NCBI RefSeq assembly: GCF_964355755.1
Contig: NC_092675.1
Coordinates: forward strand, 25,460,412 to 25,524,411
Source of the DNA: Antedon mediterranea
Taxonomy: Eukaryota > Echinodermata > Crinoidea > Comatulida > Antedonidae
Direction of reading: 5' to 3'
DNA: 64,000 nt
Each line of letters begins with the position of its first letter. Positions within the stretch are counted from its first letter, which is position 1. Shown here in pieces: positions 9,808 through 28,800 of the stretch. A program made the translations under genes and the position numbers. The notes under the pieces were generated by a model that was given only the letters and a program-made list of their open reading frames with translations, was not told where the DNA came from and made no database searches.

Positions 9808-12772
9808 AGGCTGAAGAATAAATAGGAGTAATTTCAGATAAAGTACTGTACTTTTTTAAAGGGGTGTGCTGTGCATATTTGGTGCAGGAAATGGCCCTAC
9901 TCCATACAGTCATCAAATGAACCATCATATCTGGGTATTTTTATTTTGGTTTTAACTGTCTTTAATGGTTGTATGTCGATAGGTGAAATTACACAAAAGT
10001 CGTTTTCTCGCACATACAGTATTTTTGTGTATTCAAAATAATAATGTACGCAAAAATATCTCATAAATTATAGAAAATGAGTACATACAGAATAATAAAA
10101 AGTTTGATATTTATTAAATTGAAAACTATACTTTTATAGGCAGTTAATATAGCATAAACAAGTATTACACAAAATGGTGTAAAGACATATTCTGTGATTT
10201 ATAGATTTATCATAAAGCAATACAAAATGAATATTTGTGACAGCAAGCTAACATGCACAAACGATAAATTGGTATCACTTTCATATTAAACCAGACAATA
10301 AAAACTTAACATGTAAACTCAGTGATGATTAAAACAGTTACAACACTAAAAAAATGCACCCCTGGTATTATTAAAGCTTCTTCATAAACATATACAGTAC
10401 AGTTGCAATAAAAATAAAAGAAATTTGTGAACTAAAAATTCAATAAAAATATATATTGGCAAGGATTTAAATATTAAGGAGAGAAACCTGAAAATAGATA
10501 AATGGTAAAAATAAAGAAAATCTGCACAAGTTCCCCAAACAAGACTTTTGTATTTTCTGCTAGATGTGCAGATGTCATACAGAATTATATTTACTGTGGT
10601 TAAACCCAATCACAATAAAACATTTTTGACAAGGTATAAATTGAACATTAATGTACTAAACTCTGCCAAAGTGACAAGCAATATTTTCAATAAAGCACAG
10701 AGCCAACAATGGTCTCAAATTTGCTCTAAAACTGATTTTATCAACAAGATCAAATATGGCAATTTCTAGTATCAGTGCTTTAATAAATGTTGTTTTTCGT
10801 TAAGTATCTTTTTGTTGTTATATAAAGTTTTGCGGTACACCACATATATTAGTTTTGAATATAACTGTTGAGTTTCTCACAGAAACTCAACAGTTCTTTT
10901 CAGAACTAATATACATATATCAACATTTGATTTCGCCATGCAAGCCTTAAAAAAATATATCTTTTTGTTGTGACTTCAAACAGTGATACTGTAAATCATT
11001 TATGTGTAATGCTTAACATAGCCTTTTACTGTTAATCCATAACATATGAACTGAATATATTGGAAGACTGTCCCATTAACACAATAATGTTGCTTATACT
11101 GTAATACTAAAAACATTGTTACAGAACACATTTTGTTAGTGGGTGCTAGTATTCACAAGAATATCTATGTTCAAAAGAAAATTTCCATGAGAAACAAAGC
11201 AAGAGTTTTCAATAAAATATATTTACAATGAAATAACTAAATTAGATATAAACAAAACTAATAATTTGTGACAACCAGATATTAAGTGGTTTATGCAACA
11301 TGTAATGCATAACAGTAAGTAGTTTAGCAAAAACTGACATCCAAAGCTCTTACTCTATGCTGTATTTAAGTGAGCTCTTCATATTTATAAGTAAATCAGT
11401 AAAGCGCTTGTGAGAGTATGTAAATTAGCATGCAAATTTGTACAGAAAGTGATCCGGTTGAAAGAGACCAGTCTAATAATAAATAGTAATCCTAAATGAA
11501 TACATAAAATAAATACTAACAAAAATAGCAGTTTTTTGATAAGGAACACAATCTGTATAAATTGTATTTAAAGCTAAATTCACGCTACAGTATCTGCTTT
11601 TAACATGTGTTGTATTAAGATAAGAGAAACGTTTGGTTTTTATGATTATATTTTACTACCTTGTGCACAATTACTTTAAAAAAAACAAATAAAAAAATGA
11701 AACAATCACAACTATTCATGCAAATACTTATTTGGTTATTACTTTTTGTCAGTGCAGGTGGGGGTGTGCAACAAAATAAGCTATCTGGGCGAGTTCAAGG
11801 GAATTTAAAAAATACATTAAGGTTTATCTAATAACGGTATCATCACATTGTATCTTAAAAATAAAACAAAAAGCACTAGATATATCAACATAACCTAATA
11901 ATAGCACCATTTTATCATATGAAAATCCCAAAAATTCATGAATAAAATTGGTGAATACATTCACAAAACACATTCAAATAAACAATGTATAAATATCAAA
12001 CATTTTCATCAATAAATTTTGTCCAGAAATTAGAAATATATTTAATTTGAATTGCTTGATTGCACCAACAAACACTGTTTGCCGTAATGATACCATGATG
12101 GTGCTTGCTACCAGCATTGACTAACCAATGAAATCATGGATACTCCCACTGCATGAATCAAGACATCTTGATATATTCTGGTTTTGGTTTATCAAAGAAT
12201 CATACTAAGGCATCCTTTTGTAAAACCTGTATCATTAAAATATCTATAATAGATATTGCCATGATATTCAATAGAAGATCTAAAAGTTTTAATGTATCAA
12301 GTAATTTGTCAACCACACAAATGGCCTACCACCATACCAACATTAAACCCCAGTTACACTTGATGGCTCTGAGTGAGTCAGCTAAGTTAAAATAGATCTT
12401 AAAAGGCAATTTACTTGGTGCAATTACAATGGAAGCTAAACCACACACTTGTTCATTGACTACATTGGCTATGATACCATGCCAATAATAGTATTGCTTG
12501 GTGCAACCAATTCTATGCAATACAGAAAACTCTCCCAATATCAGACTCTTTGAAAACCGGAAACTCTTTAAGTCTAAAAGGTCTCAAATTCATTTTTACC
12601 ATTAAAAACAGATCCAGAATTTCTGGAAAACCAGACATATTAGGCCAGCCTAAGTGTCCAGTATTAGGAGAGTTGACTGTACTACAGCTGTATCAATTCA
12701 GGATTGTTTATAAAGCCTGATTTAACAACCAGAATTAGATAATGAAAATAGATTTGTGTCCTTGGCGATTGA
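9808..12772. other. 3' untranslated / intergenic region between convergent DPH5 and SLC30A7
   Basis: No coding exon was recognised on either strand. DPH5 needs only a short 3' UTR here. The rest is AT-rich and probably includes a long SLC30A7 3' UTR. Open frames at 10548-10769 and 12153-12395 have no splice context or domain. The one structured element seen is a long hairpin at about 10845-10915, described separately. Confidence 0.5.
10845..10915. other. Long imperfect hairpin in 3' UTR region
   Basis: The inner arms ACTGTTGAGTTTCT and AGAAACTCAACAGT pair perfectly over 14 bp around a 3-base loop. After a small internal loop, the outer arms ATATTAGTTTTGA and TCAGAACTAATAT pair with one G-U type mismatch. 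The stem spans about 70 bases. The fold is seen directly; any function (miRNA-like, RNA-stability element or MITE remnant) is open. Confidence 0.6.
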
Positions 12773-19138
<6,366 letters not shown>

Positions 19139-19636
19139 TTAACACGAAATTCAAATCCAAATTACTGATAAAATATCAAACAAAACAGCTGTATAACCCA
19201 GTTGTTAAATCCACAGGCTGTGTACGTACTCGTGGATAATTGCTCACGACACATCAGCACCCGCTTCCGGTTTTATGAATTGTTTTGGCTGACTGTTGTT
19301 TTAATAATAATATTAAATTACAATATTTAGTAATTGTTTTTTAATTAAAAATATTTTTTATGTGAATTGCTAAGTTAAATAATTGGAAAACATCGTTATT
19401 TTAATAAAATTTGAGATTAATGTTTTAAGGAAACTGATATTGCCTGAAAGTAGGTCATGAGTGACTTCCGTCGTCGGCAGTTGTATAATGACCCCGTAGT
19501 CGTGTTTACTTTAATTTTCACGAGAAACCCATCGCGCATTATGCAGACATTTTTACCTCTAATTTGTTTTCTTTTTCCTGCAGATAAAATCATCATGATC
19601 AGTATTGCATAATACTACAGGCAAGAGTTATTCGAA
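19139..19636. promoter_or_regulatory. Divergent promoter between SLC30A7 and NADK2
   Basis: Only 498 bases separate the two start codons, so both transcripts must begin here or in each other's 5' regions. It contains CGCTTCCGGTTTTATG near 19262, an ETS-type CTTCCGG core, and GTGACTTCCGTCG near 19463. A strong splice-acceptor-like CTTTTTCCTGCAG ends at about 19582, so NADK2 may have a non-coding first exon. No TATA box is obvious at a fixed distance. The promoter role is inferred from position. Confidence 0.6.
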
Positions 19637-22600
19637 ATGGTCATCACCCATCGTTTACAGAATCTACAGAGATTTTGTAATAGGATAAAAAACAACAATT
19701 TGGGTCAAGTCCCAGGCCCCAAAAATCCGGTACATTCGCTGTTCGTCAGGTACTGCTTAGCGGGATTTATCAAGCAGTCGCCCTTGCTGGGCACCGGAAG
19801 GGATGCGTCTAGTAGGCCTTCGGCAAATCAACCAAAAAGAAATTATTCAAATATGGTTGAACCTTTAAAGTTGAAACGAGCTCTTGTTTTATCTAAAATA
19901 ACAAGATACGAATATGAACGCATGCGGCATGTTGGTATTTCTGAAGCTAAACTTGAAGAGTTGGTAAGTTAAGTACATTTGTCATTATTAGACTACAGAC
20001 AGTAGATCAGCATACTTTTACACAGTATGAGTAGAGTATGTCCTACCTACTGTTCTGTAGCTTGGTTAATTATTAATATTATATTATGAAGTTTTTTTTA
20101 TCTAATTCTTTTGTTTTGTGTATCATTTCCTCTTTTCATTTATTATGTTTGTCCAACATATTGTATCATTCAAATTAAACTTTGACGTAAGTTTCTCTCT
20201 CTTTATATGAATATTTATATGAATATTCGACATAACATATTGAATTACAGTAGCTAGTTGTAACATCATTATTTTAATGCACCAGATTGCATAAAATATA
20301 CAAAGCAAAACATACTAATACTACTGTATACTAATTAGCTATATGGTATACCTGCAACCTACCGTAATATTTCTCTTGTTTGTCGTTGAAAAAGTCTATA
20401 ATTGCGGTACTGCTGGTAATAAAGCATTTTAAATGATTCCTTTAAGCTTGCAGAAAGAGGGTCCAACTACAATAAACTAATACAACGGAATGAGATTCAC
20501 CAAGGAAATTTAAAACAGCTGTGTGCAGTACTAGAGTAAGTAATTAATGATTTATTAAATATTGAAAATCAAAAAGTAGTGCTAATATAATGGTGCTATG
20601 CAAATCTTAACAATATATAAATCTTCTATTTTATATTATATGTACATCCATGCTGATACTATTGTATTTATATATATATATATGTATTTTTTTTATAATA
20701 AATAATTATTAAAACAGTATACCAAATTTACTATATTGTATAATAACATACTGTACAGTAGTCAGTTGATTTCTCTATTAATTTGTCTTTTTAAATTTTT
20801 TTCAGCTTACTAATAATAATACTAATTGGGAATTTCCCTAATTGTTATATAACGTAAACAATTAAGTTTATAAATCAGTCAGTGTTTGTTATTTTATTTA
20901 TGCACAAATTGCCTATATTTGGTTAGGTAAGTCAGAGTGTAAATTAGTTATTAATGATATTAATGCAGATATTTCACACTTGCACACATTTAATAAATAA
21001 CAAATTAATAACTTTTATACATAATTACTGTATCTCCACCATTTCTCTCTAGCTATTTTATATATTACCATCTTTTTTACCTGTTTTATCGAGATGTACA
21101 GTACTGTATGTATTTGCCTTTGGAATTGTTTTGTGTGTCTGTGTTTCGTTTTTGTATGTTTGTGTATGGGTTGTTTATTTTACCTTCAGGATTTTTGCTT
21201 CTTTCAATTCTTATAATTTAATCACCATATTAAACATATTGAGAAAAAAATCTAAAGAATAAATGTGTTTTTCTTTTAATTAAATATTTGATTTGAGCTG
21301 TTTTAAAATGTATTGTTACAGAAAGAATGACATCAACTATAGGGTTGTTCACAAACAGGAATATAATGAAGAGAGCATAGATTGGGCTGATCTTGTGATC
21401 TCTGCGGGTGGTGACGGAACATATCTGTCGGCAGCTAGTAAGATTCATGATAACAAACCTCTCATAGGAATCAACACAGATTTGCATAATTCAGAGGGTC
21501 ACCTGTGTTTACCAAATAAATACACAACTAATTTTAATGATGTGATTCTTAAAATACAACAAGGAAAGTTCAGGTTTGTTCTTCTTTCTTTCTTTGTTAT
21601 AAGAGTAATATTAATATATTCATATACATGTCTTAATAAACTAAACCCTACAATAAATATTTAACCCCTACTTTTTCAACATCTATTCTACAGTCTTTTC
21701 TAATGGATCATACAAGTCTATTAAGACAAACAGATTTTATTGTATAAATCATGAATTAAACTTGTTTTTGCGTAGGTGGAAGCTGCGACAAAGGATCAGA
21801 GTAACAGTAGAGGGAGCTATTCCACTAGAACCAGTCGATTTACAGGATCAAAATCACCGAGAACAGCATTGGAAAATGCGAGAAAAGGCAAAGTTACCAC
21901 CATCAACACCGGGTCCACATGTTTTACCTATCAAGGCTCTCAATGAAGTTTTTATTGGTGAAACATTATCATCAGTGTAAGTTTTATTTATTTTTTTTTA
22001 TTAAAATGTACAATGTACACATTTTGTGTTCTGTGTAGCTGTACACTATAGACTATGATTTTCAGACCACCCCTGAAGACACATGCAATCAATTTATGTG
22101 TAAATTTATGTATAAAAACAATAAATGTTTTTATTTTTGTGTAGGGTATCTTATTATGTGCTAAACATTGACGATGGACCAGCAGAGAAACAGAAGAGTT
22201 CAGGAATTACAATTTGCACAGGTTCAGGGTCAACCTCCTGGTAAGAAAACCTTCCTGCGCTTCTCAAATGTCATTTATTTTTGTTTATAAATTTTTGGAA
22301 TAGATGTCTTTTTTATAAGATTTTTTGCAATTTTTTAAAATTGTAGACCTTTTTTTAAAACACAGCAGCAATTCTAGTGACTAGCAAGGCCTTTAGACTT
22401 AATATAAACATGAAAAGAAACCATTCTGTGACTCAAGTAAACTGATGGATGTGCCACCCCATGTGATAATGAGACGAAACACATTATCTCAATTAGGAAT
22501 ATGATTTACAGTATCTCAAAAACCAATTTATATTGATTAAATGCTGTTTTAACTAAAATAATTGTTTTATTTGCTTTCCAGGTCTTTTAACACAAATAAA

Positions 22601-23268
22601 TTATCTTATCAGAGTCTGCAAGAAATATTAAGAATAGGTGAATAATTGTTACATTGTTTACACACTCTCAATAGGTTACCATTGTACACATACATAAGTG
22701 ACTTATTTTTAGTAACATTACCTTTATTATGGCATTTCTATTGTCATTTTAATTAGCTCTTGTCAGCTCTAAAATTACATAAATATTCAAATAGGTAATG
22801 TAATTTTGTATTTATTTCTTACGCAGTTAAAGATGAAACTGGCTGCAACATACCAGAATGTCCAGAATCAGTAAATCGTATAGTTGATCGCTTCAATGAT
22901 TCTCTAGTATTTGATCCATCAGATGTGAGGATGGCTTATACAGTTCGTGACCCAGTTGTTAACAGAATATTTGCTGCTGATTTTCCTAGAGGGTTTGCCA
23001 AAAAGTATGGGTTCATATAAAAACTTTTGTTTTAAAGTTTTGGATTTTTGTGATTATATTTCTTGAAAACTTTTTAAAGATATTGAATTTTACAATGACA
23101 TGTTTAATTTTTTTTTAAAGGATCACAATAAGGTCTCGATGTTTTGATGCCTGCCTTGTCCTAGACAGTGGACACTCTTACCTATTCAATGATGGTGCCA
23201 AAGCAACTTTAGAAACGAAGGAAGAGGATGCCTTAAGAACACTGGAGTTGATTGAAGATGATGATTAA
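19637..23268 (+). CDS. NADK2: Mitochondrial NAD kinase NADK2
   Basis: NADK2 phosphorylates NAD+ to NADP+ in the mitochondrial matrix. Eight exons: 19637-19963, 20447-20535, 21322-21573, 21776-21976, 22145-22240, 22582-22637, 22827-23004 and 23121-23268. The total is 1347 nt, giving 448 residues (human 442). The N terminus is basic and Ser/Asn-rich (MVITHRLQNLQRFCNRI), consistent with a matrix targeting peptide. Conserved parts follow in order: VLSKITRYEYERMR, WADLVISAGGDGTYLSAASK with the catalytic GGDG, IGINTD, SEGHLCLPNKYT, FRWKLRQRIRVTVEG, ALNEVFIGETLSS, DDGPAEKQKSSG, CTGSGSTSW, RSRCFDACLVLDSGHSYLFN and a Glu/Asp-rich end. The GGDG motif and the CTGSGS loop are intact. It shares a short divergent promoter with SLC30A7. 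Confidence 0.95.
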
Positions 23269-25852
23269 TTGATGGAAATGAACACAAAGGAAAATGATGT
23301 TAAATAGAATCTGGTTGCAAAGTTTTTAATTGGATGGGTAATTTCTGTTTCATCACCTCAGAGCAATCAAAGATTCTATGCCAGATCAGCAACTCCAGGA
23401 TCAAGGCTGAAATTGCAGCAACGCTTTAATGGCTGCAGCATATTGGCCATTAAAGCGTGGTTCCCACTAGAACGCAGCACCGCAAATTAATCACAGGTGG
23501 AAACCAACGACGCAACAGTTCTGCAAACATTGTAGCTTTGATTTTACGCAGACAGGGGAAAACACAATTATTGGAAGAGTATTTTGTTTGGAACCACGCT
23601 TTAGACATCACCAGTGTGAATTCATGCTTTCTATAGTCACCTACCATTATGCTTGTGCTCAGCATATTACTCCAGCAAGTGGTTAAAATGACACTCCTTG
23701 TATGCGAAAATGAATTGTACCAAGAAGTTATTTATAAATTCAAATAAATCTGGCAAACAAAATTGAGGTTAGACCAAATTTGATAAACCAGGGTCACAAT
23801 ATATTTCATTTTTTAATACCTAATATTAAATTTACTTGAATTTAAAATTTTTGTCTTTTCTTAAAGATTAATTTTATTCACAGTATTCTGCCCATTATGC
23901 ATTTTTTAGGAATGATACATATGGATTTAAGCATGGACCTATAAGGTCCAGGATTTAAGAATTTATTTAAGAATAGAGAGTAAAACGTTTGAATACAATT
24001 CAAGTGGATATTAAATGATTGACAGTCCCAAGATTATTTTGATTCTGTGTCTTCAATAACAGTACTATAAACAAAGGTAGTATAGGTTAGATGTTTTGCT
24101 CTACTCTGACGTAATTTGTATTTCATACTAAGTACATTTGAGAATACTTGCGAACAGGTTCTCGGGTGGGACTCGAACCCACGACCTCCAGATCACTAGC
24201 CTGGCGTTCATACCTCTAGACCACCAAGCTTGTGCTGATGGCTATGAACGCCAGGTTAGTGATCTAGAGGTCGTGGGTTCGAATCCAACCCGAGAAATAC
24301 TTGCAAATTTGTTTGCAAGTATTCTCAAATGTACTTAGTATGAAATACAAATTACGTCAGAGTAGGGCAAACATCTGACCAATTACTCAACTCCCTGACG
24401 CAAAGCTACTCCACAGTAGTTTAATACAATTACAAAGCTAGTATCATAATCAATGAAAATTACAAGCTAACATCATACCATTTTATTTGTTTTATTTGTA
24501 TTCACTTGTAACACAACAATAACAAAGCAAACAAAAGTGTTGTGATTACAATTAAGAAAACTGACACATGTTTTGTTTAAAAGTAGCAATACTCTGGAAT
24601 GTACAAGGGCTGTGTGTATCATACACTTCTTAAAACCGTAAAAAATATACATCTTCATCAAAAATATCTGGAATTTAATCTAAATTATGAGGGATAGACA
24701 CAAAAAGACTAATTTCTTTCAGAAATGTTTTAGAATTTTAGGTGGTTTTGTTTATCAAGGCAATTATATGAAAATGCATAGACTTCTAAAACTATTGCTA
24801 ATACATGACGGGGCTTCATTTTATCTAAACACATTGGTGGTTAATATTTAACATCAATACTATTTCTATCAAGATTAGATATAAGTATTACTAATACATT
24901 TCATAGTAATATATTTTCTTTATATTTCTTGTTGGTGTTAACCTCATTTAAGAACACTGGTTGGGTAGAAATAGTATGTTTTGTTTTGATATGAAGCCAG
25001 TTATCAAAGAATGGCAGTTCAGTGTAAATAGGGCAACTTCATTATCACCATATTGACTTAAACAATACAAAGACAATTAGTCACAAATACTAATTTACAT
25101 GTCAAGACAAAACACCATGTACTAAAAGTCTTATTTTTCAAACCAAATGTGGTATACTACATATAGTAATAGTTGTACAATATTATTTATGGGTACACTG
25201 TACACTACAAAATAAAAACAATACTATATAATAATATTATACTATAGCATCTTATGCCTGTAGTAGCCTCACTCAATTGGTTCTTATTAATTCACACACA
25301 TTAGGTTTAATAATTAATATACAATTTAAAATTGTGTTCAAAAGGAGGGTTTTAAAATTCTTAAGTAAATTCTTGGAATTTGTATTAAAATACCAATTTG
25401 CATACAGATGGGAAAATACTGTTTCATAATCGTTTATATGACCAGTCATAATGGTTATAATACTTTATAAAAAGGCAGTAGTGATAGAAAATGTTACAAT
25501 TTCAATGGACATGTATTTATTAGATATTTTAAAATAAAACGTTTTAAGATATTTGATACTTTGAATAAAATTTTAAACCACCTCAAATTTTAGATGGAAT
25601 TTGATAATTACATCAACCTAATAAAATTTCAGTTCAATTATAATACTATACAAATAGTTAAAGCTACTTAACAATTAGCTGAAGTATATACAGCATTATA
25701 AAACCATAAACTCACAAATCATCATACATTAATCAGTAATCAATCATCAAATTTGTAATTAAATAGTAATACTGTTTAAAAGCAAACATGAATTATTCTT
25801 CACTAGTGTAATGCTTTGATTGGTATTGCCTTTATAAATGCTGTAGATATTG
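23269..25852. other. Convergent 3' region between NADK2 and MAP3K1
   Basis: It holds the NADK2 3' UTR from 23269 and, on the other strand, a MAP3K1 3' UTR reaching left from 25852. No coding exon was seen. The frame at 23450-23665 (minus) is non-descript. The recognisable structure is the tRNA-derived foldback at 24085-24380. The rest is AT-rich. Confidence 0.5.
24085..24380. mobile_element. Foldback of a tRNA-derived SINE
   Basis: Two inverted arms of roughly 140 bases meet near 24235. Left arm: ATGTTTTGCTCTACTCTGAC, then CATACTAAGTACATTTGAGA. The right arm is their complement (TCTCAAATGTACTTAGTATG, then GTCAGAGTAGGGCAAACATC). On the minus strand the left arm holds an intact tRNA-like head: A box TGGTGGTCTAGAGGTATGAA and B box GGGTTCGAGTCCC. 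The right arm holds only the B-box half (GGGTTCGAATCC) on the plus strand. Open frames here are by-products of the repeat. Confidence 0.7.
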
Positions 25853-28800
25853 CTACTGGGTGAAGGCAGCATGAAGTAGGACATCTGTTACATTAGGCCG
25901 CTCTTTTGGATTGGAATCCAAACACCGCAGTACAAGATCACGAGCAGCTGGAGAAAGGCAGTCTGGGATTGGAGGTGGTCCATTTGCACTTGCGATCTAT
26001 GGAAGAAAATGAATAATCGTTATTTTGGAGAAAAAAGGGTAATTCTTGGCACAAGCATGTGGACTAGACATAAAATGTTAAAATAAATGTAGGTTGTTAT
26101 AATTTTTTATGACATTTAATATATATGTCATATAAAAACAGAATAGTTGATACTAACCTTGAAAATAAGTTTCAGATGATTTGATATAGCAGCAGCCCCC
26201 CATGGTGGTTTGGATGTTATCATTTCAATAACACAACACCCTGCACTCCATACATCACAAGCTCTGCCATATGTTTCGCCTTGCAGAACCTAAAAATACA
26301 CAAAAAATTGATAGGACTTGATATCACATTACATTCCAAGTTTGCTTAGAATTAATAAGATGCACAGTTCACACAAAAGCCTAATCTTGTAATACTGTAG
26401 TTTAAGGTTAGGCGAGTGTGGAGCTATTTCATGAGACTGACATGAGGGTTTTAGCCCCCAGCGGAGATCGTCATATTTTGTATTATTAACTATTTTTAAA
26501 GCATCTTTGCTTAATCTGTTTTAACCTAATCAGTGGACATAAGGAAAACGCTCCCCAAAAATTATTTCTGACTTATAAAATATGTCTATCCTTTACCTCA
26601 GGGGCCATAAAGGCTATTGTCCCGGTCAGTTGACCAGTGAACTCCCCAGCACCAGTGAGGTGTGATGCCATTTGAGCAGCTGTTCCAAAATCAGCTAAAC
26701 GGAGATGCTGACCAGTGCTGTCAACTAACAGATTAGCACCTAATAAAACAAAATTAGAAAGTTTGTCATGCATTTCATTACTTTTAGAATGGGAAATGAT
26801 TTATTTAATTCAAATTCTAAAAGGTGCATGCTAAACCATATTGCTTGTGGGTTTAGGATGATGACAGATGTTCTTTAACATTAGGATTGTACCTCTAACA
26901 AATTATTACAACTTAAAGAGCTATTTTGGTATGATTTCTTACCTTTCAAATCACGGTGGATAATGTGCTTTTTGTGAAGATAACCTAACCCTTTGAAGAT
27001 CTGCTTACAGTAGCCCATACAGACAGACTCCCGAAAAGCACCGAATGATGCCAGAATAGAGGCAATGGAACCACCAGGCATCCACTCTGTGAACATATTG
27101 AAATGGCCATTATGCTTGGTGGCACCGAGAAGTCGAACAATGTTTGGGTGATCCAGTTTCGAAAGCAAAGAAATCTCTTCAATCAAAGTGTCAACTACTT
27201 TGTCTTGTTCAGGAACTGTGTTGCGTATGAATGATACCTGGAATTAGAAAAAGAGGCTTTAAATTGTTAGCAATTTGTTTACAATGACCATTTTATAAGA
27301 ATGTATAAAAGTAGTGTCAAAACACTAAATAGCTTAAAACCTGTATATAATCCTTGAATTACCTGTTTGACAGCCATTATTGTTCCAGTCTGCATATCAC
27401 AGGCTTTATAACATGATGAGAATGCTCCCATTCCAATCAGTTCCCCACGGGACCAATGTTCACCTTCTATGTACTGGTCTTTAACAGCAATATTCTAGAA
27501 ATTTAAAATAATATAACAAATAATCTTAAAATGATTACATTTAAAAAGGTACACACTAGTACAGCAAAACTTTACAGTGGCAAACAATTATAAAACTTTT
27601 AATAATTAGTTAGCTTTCATTTTGTTTTTACACTTTATATATTTTATTATTTATACAAATTCAATATCTTTTTTCAAGTCAATACAATGTTACAAATTCT
27701 GAATGTAATAAATACCTCATTCCTTAAATGAATGACAATATCATTGTTGTCATTACTCAGAGTCAACCCTGGCACCACTGGTAGCATACTTTGTCCAAGA
27801 GAGGTCTCCAGAGCATTGGCAATAGCCTCTGCTTCTTCAATTTCCACTTTATCTTTACAACTACCAAACTTTAAAGATTTATCTTGGTACTTCAGTGATT
27901 CTGGAGATTGAGATGGAGTTGTTACTTCGGTCATGAATGTCACAGGTTTCTCGCTTGGTGACATCGGTGACAATGACAGGTCTGAAAAATCGCCAGTTGT
28001 TGTTTCGCTACAAGCACAGACATTTGTTGATGGTGACGTTGCTTGAGCCCCTTGTGGTGATGAACATCTCTTCCTTTCTTTACTGAATGAACGTTTTTTT
28101 GGAATGTTTAAGTGTGGCTTTTGTGATGTCTCCGAGTCCTTGCCATTAGGTTTTGTTCGTGTCTTGGAATTACTCCTTTGCTTTGATTGTGGAATTTTTG
28201 TTGCCTTTCTACAATTTCTTTGTCCATCATCAACACTTCCACAAGAGCACTGTGATACTTTTGATTGTCCATTTAATTCAGTCTTTTCCATTTTACTTTG
28301 AACACTGCTGTTAACCTGACAAATGTTAGAAGCCTTTTCATATACCTTTTCAAAATCATCAATTATTTTCCGTAAACGTTTTTGTAGTTTATCCCTGTCC
28401 CGAGGTTCAAGCTCTGCCATAAGGTCAATGACCTTATTGATCATTTCAATGTCATGAACAACACTACGTGACACAATTGTAAAAATTCTTCTTGCTAGTT
28501 TACTAACAATAATGTGTGAATGGCCAACAACGTTAAATATAAATTTCAACACTGTCAAAACATGTTCTTCACCGGAACCCTTTTCTGTGTTAAATGCAGA
28601 AGGAAACTTGACAAAGAGTTCGTTTATAGTGTTCAGTCGGCCTAACCACCACTGCCATCCAGTTCCATCCACCAACATTGTGGAGACAAAATAGTCCACG
28701 CACCAAATAGCAATCATTTCACTTTCTAAATAAAAACAAAACAAAAACATTCAATTTAACTAATGTAACATTGTTTAGATTTTGTTTAACAATGCTGCTC

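Noticed and set aside
12153-12538. Small genes in the DPH5-SLC30A7 spacer
   Set aside because: Overlapping frames on both strands, no domains, and location in a probable 3' UTR.
28104-28694. Plus-strand small proteins inside the MAP3K1 1-kb exon
   Set aside because: They are antisense shadows of the real coding exon.
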